From the NCBI GenBank assembly GCA_963575645.1, contig OY754468.1:47999665-48063664 (forward strand): a stretch of 64,000 nucleotides of DNA, given 5' to 3'. This DNA is from Xanthostigma xanthostigma (taxonomy: Eukaryota > Arthropoda > Insecta > Raphidioptera > Raphidiidae). The notes under the pieces were generated by a model that was not told the origin of the DNA, did no database searches, and saw nothing but the letters and a program-made list of their open reading frames with translations. Below are positions 10,265 to 21,759 of this stretch, piece after piece. Each line of letters opens with the position of its first letter. The first letter of the stretch is position 1. The position numbers and the translations under genes are program-made.

Positions 10265-10716
10265 GTGAAAACTTCTTTAGAGGCGTTGTACACTTTTTTT
10301 GTAATGGGTAAAAAATGTTAAACTCGCGTCAGGAAAAGTAAGAACTGGGTGAGACTCTCTAAGTGATAGTAATTGCCAGATACTTTTTATACAACGTTAG
10401 ACATCTAGCGTTGAAATATCGTACATAAAAATGCAATCTATGATACAAACCATTTTATTTTTTATACAACGTTAGACATCTAGCGTTGAAATATCGTACA
10501 TAAAAATGCAATCTATGATACAAACCATTTTATTTTTTATACAACGTTAGACATCTAGCGTTGAAATATCGTACATAAAAATGCAATCTATGATACAAAC
10601 CATTTTATTTACAAGTGTTGCCAATAAATAAACAATGCTTCTAAATGCAAAAAATTAAGACGTTAATATTCAAGTTTTCACTTCTGCCGGCACTCCCGGA
10701 GTGCAACCCGTCTTTT
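10265..10716. repeat. AACCCGTC-ended repeat, copy 1
   Basis: Shares GGCGTTGTACAC...GGGTAAAAAATGTTAAACTC at one end and GCCGGCACTCCCGGAGTGCA followed by ACCCGTC and a T-run at the other with copies at 44337 and 48685. Contains the 75-bp tandem array. The oligo-T run next to a GC-rich end could be a retroposon feature, but the class is not assigned. Confidence 0.55.
10384..10608 (+). repeat. three identical tandem copies, period 75 bp
   Basis: The words ATACAACGTTAGACATCTAG start at 10389, 10464 and 10539. The three units appear identical along their length, indicating recent amplification. They sit inside the repeat at 10265-10716. Confidence 0.9.
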
Positions 10717-11167
10717 TTTTTTCTTCTTCTTTTTTTTACGATCTACGGGGCGTTTAACTTTATTCTTCTTCTCAAACGCCACAAATTAAAAAAAAAAAAA
10801 AAACTATAATAACCTACCAATGTTTACATGGCGTTCCGATAGCAACGCTGTTATATATTTAAAAGCTTTAGTTCTTGACTAGGCCGTAACTGGAACATCG
10901 TGTCGCTAAAGGTATTGACAATAGGTGTGAAGTTATCGTTGCTGATCCATTTCTAAATAGTCAAAGGTTTGTATCAAAATATAACGAATACATATTGGAA
11001 TTTTAATTCAACGATGCTCTCTAACTACCCAATATTTCAGTGAACTATCATAATATGTGAAGCGTCTCATATAATAAAGCATTGCTCGCTACGAATTTTT
11101 GTAAATATTTATTGCTTACAACTATGAACGTTGCACATGTCATTGAAAAATCGAAGAAAATGCACGA

Positions 11168-11702
11168 TATAATAATAATAATAATAACAAACTTTATTTA
11201 AAAAACATGTATACATGTGTAAATAGCGTCACCAGTTGCATTAATTACAGAATTCTTCCAGGGAATAGTAAGTTTTTTTTATTAAATGTGTTTTTAACTT
11301 ATTTTTGAATTTTAGATTGTTTTCTATAGTTTTAATATCTTCAGGGATTTTATTATGTATCCGTATCATAGCGTTACGGGTTCCTTTATATGTCACAGAA
11401 AGGTGTGAAAAATTAGTTTTTAAATGATTTAATTTATTACGGGTAGTGTATGTATGTTGTATTTGATTTGAACTGAATAAATGCGGAAACTGCCTGACAA
11501 ACTTTGCAGATTCTAAGATATATAAACTGTAGACTGTAAGTACTGATAATTCTGGGAATAAATTACGACAGCTAGTACGAGGACCCACGTTCGCTATGAT
11601 ACGGATACATTTCTTTTGAAGTTTTAAAATTTTGATGGTATGCACCGAATTGCCCCAAAAAACGATTCCAAACTGCATAACCGAATATATGTTGTGCAAT
11701 AC
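11168..11702 (-). mobile_element. 5'-truncated non-LTR retrotransposon (LINE) 3' end
   Basis: A minus-strand frame of 152 codons (11699..11241) ends in a stop and is followed by AATAAA and a (TTA)n-type tail at 11168-11185. The protein has the features I associate with the C-terminus of jockey/CR1-type reverse transcriptases: MQFGIVFWGNS, then KLQKKCIRIIANVGPR, then GTRNAMIRIHNKIPEDIK and a C-terminal KTYYSLEEF. The catalytic domain is missing, consistent with 5' truncation. A microsatellite tail is more CR1-like than jockey-like, so the clade is uncertain. Confidence 0.75.
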
Positions 11703-12094
11703 CTAATTGTGTTAGACGATCCAGTGCAAATGTTGATATAAGCTCGAAAACATAACCCTGCCTTTTTTATCGGGCAGTCGCGTAAAAAGATCGTAACATT
11801 TTTTATTTTAATGAAATTGTTAAAAAAAGGAAAATTCCTGGTAAAGGATAAATTTGTTTTGTGGTTTATAACAAACATTATTACCTACAGATTTTGTTTA
11901 ATTTTTTTAGCTATTTTAAAACGTTTTGTTTACTTACATTTCTGAAAAACAAATACCCAACAAATTTGTTATTAAAATCATATACTAAGTACATTATAGA
12001 CTGCAGAAATTCATTGGTTACAAGTGGGGCAATTCAGATGTTGTGGTGATCAATTTAGACCTTAGTCCTCTCCTTATCATCATTTACTTACCAC

Positions 12095-12625
12095 TAGTGT
12101 GTGCCGGATATCCGTATCCGCGGATATCCGAAGGAGAAGAAAGATCCGTATCTGTTAGTTTTTGGAGGATCTTTTACTGATCTTTCACCTTATTAATTTT
12201 CAATCCATAGATGAAATTTTATATATATAGGTGATTAGGTAATACTGAAAAACTGTTACATTCCATTCAGATTATTTTTTATTTTTTAAAATCGTAATTG
12301 GCACCTTTATATTGCAAACATTTATCGTAGTGAGTACCATACCAATAGTACATAACTCAAAGGTACTAAAAAACTATCTTTATAATGAGATATTGCACAT
12401 CGATCTTTGGAAAGAGACAATCTGTTATGAGAGTTAACTCTTAAAGAGGTCAATAACTTTTTCCCATAATAGATATACCTAGTCTCTTTCCAAAGGTCGA
12501 TGTGCAATATTTACCGCCGCGTACTCTAAGAAAGTTAAGATCCGTATCCGCGGATCTTGAAACCAAAAATCCGTATTCAGATCCGTATCCGCGGATATAC
12601 ATTGTAACGATCCGGCACATCACTA
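12095..12625. mobile_element. hAT-like element with 8-bp TSD CTTACCAC
   Basis: CTTACCAC occurs at 12087-12094 and 12626-12633. The ends are TAGTGTGCCGGAT and, on the other strand, TAGTGATGTGCCGGAT. Subterminal GATCCGTATCCGCGGAT motifs recur near both ends. A nested inverted repeat (12389-12510; GATATTGCACATCGATCTTT) fills the centre. It does not encode a transposase. Confidence 0.85.
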
Positions 12626-13021
12626 CTTACCACTACACCAAACTAGTTTCCGATCCGGATTCGTCCGAGTAGATTTTAGGTTTGCCAGCGAAACAATCAA
12701 CAACAATCGCGCATGTCTATCAGTCATTTTACTGTATTTTCTTACAGTTTAAGTAGCCTAAAACAATTTATCAGCGACATAACATGAGCAGTGAATGAAA
12801 AGGTAAACACTGATCGTTTCCTTTTTGTCGTAATGTAATAATAAACAGTCTATTTTATTCGGGAAGAATTTAGTAAAACAAACAAGCACACACTTTTCGT
12901 CTATCCTCACATAATTCTGGGGACTGATGTTAATAAAACTTAAAAAAATATTGATTTTTTTGCTTTACCCCCCAGAAAAAAAATATCCACGCCCCTGAAT
13001 TCTCCTCGTTGAACATTACTG

Positions 13022-13404
13022 TTAATAACTTTAAAGAATAGCTTCTGTTGCTACATTGTTGAAACACCCATTGTTACATGTCTATATTAGAAAAATTTAT
13101 TTCTCAAACAATGTCACCATCGGGATACGAACCCCGAATCTTTCCACTATCGCGGCGGACTGAGTTACATTACTCCACAGTGACACAGTAAGGTCAATTC
13201 ATCATTCTAATATATAGCCATTTGTAACTGTATATTTCACATCATGCGAGAGCTAATTTTTATCTTAGATAACGTCAGATATGAACCTTCACAGAAGTGA
13301 GAGCTGTGGGTGAATCAATTGAGAAATAAATTTTTCTAATATAGACATGTAACAATGGGTGTTTCAACAATGTAGCAACAGAAGCTATTCTTTAAAGTTA
13401 TTAA
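13022..13404. mobile_element. element with perfect 86-bp terminal inverted repeats
   Basis: The first and last 86 bases are exact reverse complements (starting TTAATAACTTTAAAGAATAG). The outer TTAA on each side suggests a TTAA target. The interior carries a tRNA-like sequence. Identical arms imply a recent insertion or recent homogenisation. Confidence 0.8.
13112..13185 (-). pseudogene. tRNA-like sequence inside the 86-bp-TIR element
   Basis: A 74-base minus-strand sequence has a 7-bp acceptor stem (TGTCACT with GGTGACA, one G-T), a 5-bp anticodon stem, loop CGCGATA and a B-box-like GGGTTCGTATCCC. The base before the anticodon is G instead of T, the D-loop lacks GG, and the T-loop does not fold in the standard way. 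So it is a tRNA-derived sequence and not a working tRNA. Confidence 0.55.
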
Positions 13405-13673
13405 ATAGTAGTACGCACTATACCGTATTAAAATTCACATTTGTTATTAATGTTAATGTTGGAAGATTAAAAAGGAAGAATCCTGAATGTCAATACAGAT
13501 GTTGAGGTTTTTCATTTCCACTTGGATTAGCCACTTGGTTTTGTCAGTTGCCAGTTGACTTTGCCAGTTGGCATACTGCGGCATGGTATATGGATGCACG
13601 TTAGCGTTGAATAGCGACTCTATTATACCTACTGCTATAGTCTCTTTTTTTGTAACAAAGAATCACTTTAAAG

Positions 13674-14205
13674 CAGAGGTCCCCAAACTTTTTGTCTCGT
13701 AGACCACTTACCATGTTTTTCGGTTTTGGGTAGACCCCCTGCTTATCTGATATTGATTTTTTGCAAATTCATTAATTTCAAATGTATTTTTGACAACCAG
13801 TATAGTGCTATACTCACTAATTGAACGATTTAAATTTATAACGGTAGTGAAATGTAGTGTGAAATGTTTAGTTTTATACATTTATTAATTAGATTCAAAT
13901 TAAACGAATCAAATTAAAATTTACTTTCTGTTACATAAAATAACTAAACAAAAAATAAATGCTTTTAGTGTAAGGGATGAACCTGATGCTTTATTTTCAA
14001 CATTTGGCATCAATTTAGTTAGATTTAATATTAAATCTCTTCGGTTAACGATGTCCAGTTTGTTTCTTTTTTTGTTAGGAGATTCGCTATCGTTGACTCC
14101 CATTTTCATTTCATGGACCCTCAATTTTTTCCCCCGCTGACATGGACCCCTCGCAAGTTGTCGTCGACTCCTGGGGGTCGATATAGACCACTTTGGGAAT
14201 CACTG
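13674..14205 (-). mobile_element. hAT element, Charlie-like ends, copy 1
   Basis: Flanked by CTTTAAAG at 13666-13673 and 14206-14213, an exact 8-bp duplication. Ends are CAGAGGTCCCCAAACTTTTT and, from the other side, CAGTGATTCCCAAAGTGG. On the minus strand it retains the tail of a hAT transposase (RRDLILNLTKLMPNVEN), broken afterwards by a frame change. A second copy is at 25296. Confidence 0.9.
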
Positions 14206-14612
14206 CTTTAAAGTATTCGTCGCTTTAAGCGTCAAAACAAAAAGAGGATTACTTACAATTTGAACTTCACATGAAAATAAAATTGCAAAAGCTTTTGCAA
14301 TAATGAAAATATACACATGACTTATTTCTCTATATGTGTAATGTTGTTTGTTTTTGTTTATTCAAAGGCATGCATATATATTATACGATGTTCAATCATT
14401 GTTATAAAGTATAAACACGTGAATTGGCATTAAGAAATTTCCTAACCTAAATTTCGTTTCGAACATAAATAAACAACGGACATCGTTTTTCTTCTGTTTT
14501 TGATAAAATAACAAAGTGAAATTAGTCATCTAGAAAGCTAATAAAATTACAGTAATCTCAACTGATCCCTAACTAACTGGATTGATAATCCTTATGAGCC
14601 ACATATAGACGG

Positions 14613-15308
14613 AGAGCTGGCTACGGAGAAAATGGGTGACTCGGTACAGAGCTGAAAATTTGCAGAATAATAGGAGATAGTACAAGTAAGTAGGGAAAAA
14701 ATTGCCAGAAGGCTAGGCGGAAGATAAAGAGCCGCCAGAAGGCGCTAATGTTGCGAAAAATCAGTGCACTTCTGGCAATTTCTATACTTATTCTGTAATT
14801 CAAAACTAGATTATATATTATACATTATATAGTTATAAGGGCATACTGAAAATTCAAACATGATATCATAATTACATTCGACAAATATTCAAAATTATTA
14901 ATGACATTTTGATAGAAATAAAATTAATCGTCATATATTTTCATTAATAAAATTACGTTGTTATAGCAACGTTATTTTATTAATTTATTTAATTTTATTT
15001 CTATCAAAATGACATTAATAATTTTGAATATTTGTCGAATGTAATTATTATATCATGTTTGAATTTTCGGTATGCCCTTATAACTATATAATGTATAATA
15101 TAATATATAATCTGGTTTTGAATTACAGAATAAGTATAAAAATTGCCAGATGTGCACTGATTTTTCGCAACATTAGCGCCTTCTGGCGGCTCTTTATCTT
15201 CCGCCTAGCCTTCTGGCAATTTTTCCCCTACTTACTTATACTATCTCCTATTATTCTGCAAATTTTCAGCTCTGCACCGAGTCACCCATTTTCTCCGTAG
15301 CCAGCTCT
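14613..15308. mobile_element. large snapback element, arms about 320 bp
   Basis: The left arm starts AGAGCTGGCTACGGAG and the right arm ends with its complement. Over about 320 bp the arms differ at only scattered positions, with a short AT-rich centre (around 14940-14985). Open frames on both arms are mirror images of each other and not genes. No flanking duplication is visible. Confidence 0.8.
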
Positions 15309-15693
15309 TAGCCAATATAGGTATAGTCGATGAACCAGAGTGGGGGAAGAACTTTAGAAAATCCGACATCTTGTACGGATCTTTTTCAAGGCAGGCGCAT
15401 ATGCGCGCGATCTTTTCCGGGCATGATTTTTCATATGTAACCTCTGTAATCTAATAACCTTGATTGATAGTAATGTCATCTATTTGGATGTAGGTGTGGA
15501 CAAAAGTGAAAAAGAAGTGTGATGAAACACAGCCGGGGAGTCAGTTGAAAGGCGATCCGTGTGACAGTTCGACATAAACAGACAAAGAATGGAACAAACG
15601 ATTACATCGCACCCACTGCTGAGGGCAACAGACATCAGCATACAGGAGTGGACAACCGTTCATGGGATAACATAATCAAACCCTACAGTACTA

Positions 15694-15995
15694 TAGTCAG
15701 AGTGCCCGTCGGCAAAAATTTTATTGATACATACTCTCTCCAAACTTTGTATATGGCTTCATTAGGCCTAGTCTGACACCTATTTCCTCTATGACTTTTC
15801 TTGATTTTGGGGCGTTTTCCCTATAAAGTTTCCTAAACATGTCGTTTTGACGACATGTAAAAATTTATACATACTGTTTGGTTTTTTAATTGGACAGCTT
15901 AAAAACTTCAACCAAAACGCTAAAATAATGTTCTCTGACAAATAACATGAGCCATTTAAAATGTCTGACACCTCGAATATGTCGAAAAAACGACT
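15694..15995. mobile_element. snapback MITE family A, single-arm copy
   Basis: Only one arm is present, starting TAGTCAGAGTGCCCGTCGGC and running to the CACCTCGAATATGTCGAAAA centre. The opposite arm is missing. Confidence 0.75.
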
Positions 15996-16112
15996 ATAAG
16001 AAAATTTATGAATAACCAGCTGATTTTCTCAGTATCTTATATTTGAACACTGCAAAATCAAATTTTCATATTGTCTGACGGGGATAGTTTTCCTATTTTC
16101 CAGTCTGACGCG

Positions 16113-16153
16113 TCAAAGTTGTCGATTTTTAGTCTAAAAATCGACAACTTTGA
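16113..16153. repeat. 41-bp perfect hairpin
   Basis: TCAAAGTTGTCGATTTTTA and its exact complement are separated by three bases. Confidence 0.8.
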
Positions 16154-16675
16154 AAAAAAATTAAAGGATCACGATTTTGACTTTAATAGATCTTTAACAA
16201 ATTGCAAAAAAAAATGTTTCTTCAGTTTTTTTATGCATTTTTATTGGTAAAAATGTTTAAATTCATGCAAAAAAATAAATTTTTTTCAAAAAAAATTAAT
16301 TTTTTTCAAAAAAAATTTCAAAAAATTTTTTTTTGCATGGTTGACTAATCTCACTGAGTAGGTTAATTACTCGTTGATATTCGCATCTTTTTTTAAACCC
16401 GTTTGTGTCGTATTTGGACACGGCTGGCGCATTTGCTACTGTACACAAAACGGTGTTGTTAATTGTGTTTTAAGTGGATGTTTGCTTTTGTTGGCCGTCG
16501 TCGTGATAGTCAAGATGCATCCAGCTGGTGGGCCGATGAAGCTGCCACTAGAGATTGCGTTTCAGTTTGTGTTCCACTCACCCTTGTCATTTGTCTGTAT
16601 TATAGTTCCAAACACTTTCAGTTTTTATCGATCGTTATATTTCTGGTATTCCATCTTGAGAATAGAGCATTCAAA

Positions 16676-17388
16676 TCTTATCTAATATATAAAACAGAAG
16701 AGTTTGTTTGTTTGTTTGAACGCGCTAATCTCAGGAACTACTGGTTCGAATTGAAAATTTTTTTTTGTTGGATAGCCCATTTATTGAGAAAGGCTATAGG
16801 CTATATAATATCACGCTACGACTAATAGGAGCGGAAAATCAATGAAAAATGTTGCAGAATGTCAGTCAAAATTTTTCACCGTATACTTATATTCAGGTGA
16901 AATGCCCTAACTGAATATCCCAATAATTAGCGCCGCACGTACAGAAGCTCGGTTAGCTCAATCGACTTAATCTCAGGGTTGTGGGTCGAGCCCCACCTTG
17001 GACGAAAATGTTTTTAATGTTTTTTTTTTTTTTATTTTCTACATTGCTTTCTTCTAAGGCTATCATTTAAACTTATTTTAGTTTTATTTACGACTAATTA
17101 AAATTAATTAAATCTAAATAATAGCTCATTTGAAAACTATTACAGTACCTATATATTTAAATATTTATTATATTTTATTAATTATATAGTAATTATTGAT
17201 TTAAAAGAAATAATTATTACTTAAAAAAAATATTTTGTCAAAAATGGAAGTGAGTTTAAAATAAGTAATAAAGCGGGGAACTGCCGAAAACTGCAAAAAA
17301 TTTGGACTCAACATTCGTCTCGGTAAACTAAGATGAATGAGCGTACTCATGTTCCTCCCTTCCACATTCGTTCTTTTACACCCGCTAG
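16676..17388 (+). mobile_element. Helitron family 1, copy with tRNA-Lys-derived segment
   Basis: Starts with TC next to the family's 5' sequence (AATATATAAA...GAAGAGTTTGTTTGTTTG) and ends ACACCCGCTAG followed by T. A tRNA-Lys-derived segment at 16946-17003 retains ACTTAATCTCAGGG and the T-arm but has lost most of the D and anticodon arms. The 3' subterminal region is shortened relative to other copies. It has no Rep/helicase coding sequence. Confidence 0.75.
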
Positions 17389-17439
17389 TCTTTAATGAAA
17401 TATGATTTGTTCAACTAATTTTAAGGGTGTCGATACTAA

Positions 17440-17720
17440 TCTACACTAATATATAAAGCTGAAGAGTTTGTTTGTTTGTTTGGTTGAACACGCTAATCTC
17501 AGGAACTACTGGTTCGAATTGAATTTTTTTTTCTGTTGGATAGCACATTTATCGAGGAAGGCTATAGGCTATTATCACGCTACGACCAATAGTTGCAAAA
17601 TATAACTCAAAATTTGTCCGTCCGACAAAAACTATTGAACGGTAACTCCGATCATCATGAAATTTGGACACAGCATTCATCTCGATAAACTAAGATGAAC
17701 GTGCGTACTCGTATGATATA
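17440..17720 (+). mobile_element. Helitron family 1, internally deleted copy
   Basis: Begins TCTACACTAATATATAAAGC and continues through the CGCTAATCTCAGGAACTACT motif, then jumps to the 3' half (GAACGGTAACTCCGATCATC). It stops before the CTAG end. Confidence 0.7.
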
Positions 17721-18285
17721 AAATAGAAACGGTACCTCGTTTTTTTTCGTACAGTTTACTTTCCACCAAGGCCTAAAGCTAGAAAAGAAACTTTGGATAA
17801 CGGAGTACTAATCCATCTGCCCTCTACAAATCAAGTCCTTTTCTCTCGCCTGAAAACGATTACAGCTCTCTCGACGCTATTTTTTAAAATGAAGGTAAAC
17901 ACCAAATGAAATCGCACATGTATTTTTTTTAAATTTAATGTTTTCGTTAGATGTGAAAGATTACGTAATTTATAATTATTACTCAATAAAGTTGTAAGTT
18001 TTTCCAGGAAACATGTTTTCAATTTTTCGCCTGTAAGGTTTTTAAAGTGCGAGTCATGGTTCTGAATTTGACGTTTACCTGAATTCTTTAGCTTTAAAAA
18101 TAGCGCCGGGAGAGCGAGGGGAAAGGATTTGAGATGAAGAGTGCAGAGGGTATTTGTAGGTAGCATAATATACTCGTAAGATAAAGAAAAAAAACAGTTG
18201 TTTACTGTGTAATTCAAATATTAGATCATGCCAGAAGCGAATTTATAACAACGTCGACAGGGGTTAAAGAGAAGCGGTTTGATTT

Positions 18286-18561
18286 TTGAGGCTCCAGGAT
18301 AAAAGCGTCCGTATTTATGCTTCCGCATTTGAAGCAGCTGTCAGCGATCTGCTTTTAGACCGCTGCACTGTGGGACTTTTGAAATCAATATACGGCAACG
18401 CGGTGATGAGAAAGGTCGAACAAAACACGATCTGCAGGCCGGCGTTTATCAATTGTCTTCCTATTCGTGACACGACGGGCGCATGGAATACTATCGTATC
18501 TACGTTACGTTTAGCTTTTATAATTATAACTAGAGTGACCTGTGCGAGTTATTCGCACTAA
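18286..18561 (+). other. GC-richer open frame, unassigned
   Basis: 91 codons starting at a non-ATG codon, giving RLQDKSVRIYASAFEAAVSD and onward, in a local GC rise (about 18220-18510) that no repeat family here explains. It runs into the Helitron at 18530. It may be an exon fragment or part of a degraded element; no family is recognised. Confidence 0.15.
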
Positions 18562-19121
18562 ATAAGTATAATAATTATCACTTTACAAAATTATTTTTTA
18601 AATATGATTGCAGGTATTCAATTCGTTTCTAATTTTGCACACTGCTTATAATGTTCTTCTTTTTGTTGTATTACAATATGAAGCTCAGATGACAGATCGA
18701 AGAAGTATTTTACTAAAATTGTCATATAGAGGCGCAAGTAGCAAAAGCGTTGAGCTAAGCCGTCAGATGGCATCATGCAGCATTGCTGTGACGTTATTCA
18801 GCGTTGCTCGCTGTTTCAAAATTAAAGCCGTCAGATGGCAGTATGCAGTATTGTGTCTGTTGTATTACAATATGAAGGTCAGATGACAGATCGAAGTGTT
18901 GACGTTGTTTCAAAATTAAAGCCGTCAGATGGCAGACGTTGTTCAGCGTTGCTGTATTTTAATTAATTTACAAAAACAAAAGCAATAGGTAATACATTTT
19001 TTAGTTGTCGATGTCAGTAGAGCAAGCAATTAAAATGATATATAATTTATGTGGAGAAATTGTGTGGTTTCTTCTAAAAAGGGAGGCAAACATCTTAACC
19101 TTAGCGTATTAATATATATGA
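18530..19121 (-). mobile_element. Helitron family 2, copy 1
   Basis: On the minus strand it starts TCATATATATTAATACGC after A and ends with the hairpin GTGCGAATAACTCGCAC, then AGGTCACT and CTAG followed by T. This is the canonical Helitron pattern of 5'-TC, 3' hairpin, CTAG and A/T target. CCGTCAGATGGCA recurs inside. No helicase is encoded. Confidence 0.8.
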
Positions 19122-19522
19122 TAAATTCAGAAAAATATTATGAAGGTTCTTGTTCATTATTATATTGTAGTCGATAATTATTATTGAGAAATATAGTCGA
19201 ACTCATGTATTTTCAATTAACTTTACTCATGTATTTTCAAGTTTTTAGTTCCTACTTCGCACGCAAAGTGATTCCTCCTATACCTACATTGCTCAGCCAA
19301 TTTCTAAATACATTTGACAACGTTTAAGATTAAATTAATTTTTTTTCTGATTGATCTATGAGTGCCACGAAGTAAGGATGTAGGTGAAGTTGAAAATACA
19401 GGGGTTGGTTAGTCCTGACAGGTTGAAAACACATGATTTCTATTGTATAATGTATTTTTTAATCGCCAATGTTTCGTCCTTTATTTGAACGTTTTCATGG
19501 TTCTAAAAGACGTAATATTAAT

Positions 19523-19862
19523 TTTTATTACTCATGCGAGAAAAGTGATACGTTTACGCACGTTGTTACGGTTGAAAAGTAGCTATTTTCATTTGCGTGC
19601 GGAAATTACAGATATTGCATTTATTGACTAACGTTTCGAAGGATCTACGTTGGTCAATAAATGCAAATTTAATATCTGTAATTGCGTTTTTCTGGATCCT
19701 TTGGCCACTGTAGACGTTGTCTTCCAAATTGTTAACAACAAATTTTTGGATCGCTTGTTCTTTACGTACTACAAAAATTTTTTTATTACTCATGCGGGAA
19801 AAGTGGTATCTTTACGCATGCTGTTACGGTTAAAAAGTAGCTATTTTCATTTGCGTGCGGAA
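19523..19862 (+). repeat. two 83-bp direct repeats flanking an inverted repeat
   Basis: TTTATTACTCATGCG...CATTTGCGTGCGGAAA occurs at 19523-19606 and 19781-19862 with a few differences. Between them, TTACAGATATT/GCATTTATTGAC and its complement form an inverted repeat. Class unknown. Confidence 0.65.
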
Positions 19863-19979
19863 ACTTTATTTGTCGCGCTGAAATTACTGTTTGCCGCACG
19901 CAAATTCAGAGAAAAAACAAAATAATAACAGTGTTAATGTCAACGAAACAAACTGTTATTTGAAGCAGATTTGAGGTTA

Positions 19980-20092
19980 AAATTTTCGATTAGGGACTTT
20001 TATTCTTGACAATTTTAACAATTTTAACTGAATTTTCAACTTTTTAATGATTTAATTTTAATTTTTATTACTTCTAATTTCTTTTTTTAATT
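19980..20092. mobile_element. fragment of the TTAA-flanked element
   Basis: Matches about 4700-4805 nearly base for base (GGACTTTTATTCTTGACAAT and onward). No ends are present. Confidence 0.7.
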
Positions 20093-20756
20093 CGTAATAA
20101 AATTTTAATTTTAATTTAATTTAATTCGTAATAAAAAATAGTATGTGCAACTCGTGCGGCATTGTCGCATGTATTTGGTATATAATATACAATATTATAA
20201 CATCACTTTCTTTTAAATAAATAAATTAAATGTAGATAAAAATTAGAACGTGCATTTTTTAACTCACCGTTATTTAAAAAAATATTGATTATTTGCGTGC
20301 AAAATAAACGACAGATAAAAATTTTAAAAATTATTTGTACTTTTTGAAAATAAAAAAATTAATTGAAATCTTTTTTATGATAAATCCTTGGTAAGTATAA
20401 AAAAAAATTAACCATTAAATGGGGTAGTTCGTTAATTGTAATACGATTTTAAAAAAACGGACTCCTCATAGGCCGTTTTTGTTTACATTTTTTAGCGGAA
20501 TAAGAGGTAGGAAAATTGTGAGTGGTTGGAGGTAAAATATTGAGTTACGACAGATTTCCTTGAGACCGTCGCTCTGTATTACGTCTGCTGTTCTATGTAT
20601 GATGAACGTACAAACCCCGGAAGGTATTCACTTTCAAGCAAAACATTAATAAAACGCCGTACAAATGTGTACGTAAAAATGTATGGATTACAATAATTAC
20701 GTCATTCCGTTTCGAGGAAGACTAAACCATATAAATATAAAACCGCTACCATTTTA

Positions 20757-21058
20757 AAGTGAAACTTTTATTCTTTTTTTCTGGCCGTCTGTTGCATGTC
20801 GCATTACAGGCGGCCGCGGAGTAGGGGTAAAGTGAAAGGCGTTCGGAGTAGGCGCTCGGTAGAGCAGCCAAGGCCAATATGGCGGCGCCCATGGTTAGCA
20901 TCAGCTGACCGTGTAGTATGTATAACACATAGTCAGTCTGTCATGCGGGCAAGTGCTGTACAGTGTTTACATGTTTTTATTCGTGTATTCGTGTGAATAT
21001 TGTTGTTTATAATTAATCGTGATGGATAAGTGTCTACAATCCAATAAAAGTTTCACTT
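20757..21058. repeat. 16-bp inverted ends around a GC-rich interior
   Basis: AAGTGAAACTTTTATT at the left and its exact complement at the right enclose about 270 bp containing GGCGGCCGCGGAGTA and GGCGGCGCCCATGG. No target-site duplication is seen. It could be a MITE, or an LTR-like promoter unit (AATAAA lies within the right end). Confidence 0.5.
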
Positions 21059-21166
21059 GCGTCGTGGTTTCTTAAAACCACACAACTGTTTGTTCCTGTA
21101 TTTTTCGTTTGTTGAACCGCATTAAATAAAAAATTTATAAATTAAAAAAAATATCGTAAAAGCACA

Positions 21167-21680
21167 CTTAGGGGGAGGGGGGCATAGTGGGGTACTTAGC
21201 ACTCAAGCATATCTACCAGATAAAATATTTTGATTAAAGAACAAATTTTGACTCAAAATCATGGTTTAACGCATTGTGAACCACTATATGGATAAGAAAT
21301 CTAAGATATATGAATACATAAATAAAAAATGGCATGTGCTCCGCTATGTCTCGTATATGGGGGTAAATTGGGATACCCTAATAGTTTTTATTATCAATCA
21401 TCATAAATTCCTCTTTTAAAACTAAAGAACAAACAAATCAACGTTGCAATAATTAAATGTTCATTGCTACAAAACGAATTATTAACCACCACAATATATA
21501 AACGTGTTTTTTTAACAAAAACACTGATTTCGAGACTTTTATTTATGTAGCATCATAAACGGCTGTCGAAATGCCGTGGATCGCTCATGAAGGTCATGCG
21601 TTGACTGATGACCAATCAAAGCGAGCCATTCCCGAGAGATTCCCCGCTATGCTCCGCTTCCCCACTATACCTCCCCCCAT
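21167..21680. repeat. element with imperfect GGGGGAGG-type inverted ends
   Basis: GGGGGAGGGGGGCATAGTGG at the left is matched inversely by CCCCACTATACCTCCCCCC at the right. The interior is AT-rich and also contains GGGGGTAAATTGGGATACCC. No coding capacity. Confidence 0.45.
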
Positions 21681-21759
21681 ATATAAATTAATTATCAAAG
21701 CATTAAAAAGTAAGAGAAAAAATCTTTCTCTTCTATAATGTTTAAAAACGTATAGGGAA

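Noticed and set aside
14621-15300. Mirror frames of 60 and 81 codons
   Set aside because: They are the same sequence read from the two arms of a snapback element.
16374-16825. Overlapping frames of 103 and 120 codons
   Set aside because: The second runs into the Helitron at 16676 and the first lacks any motif; hydrophobic content follows from T-rich sequence.
17831-18217. 128-codon minus-strand frame
   Set aside because: It starts at a codon without support, has no recognisable motif, is Leu/Lys/Asn-rich as expected for AT-rich DNA, and no splice sites frame it.
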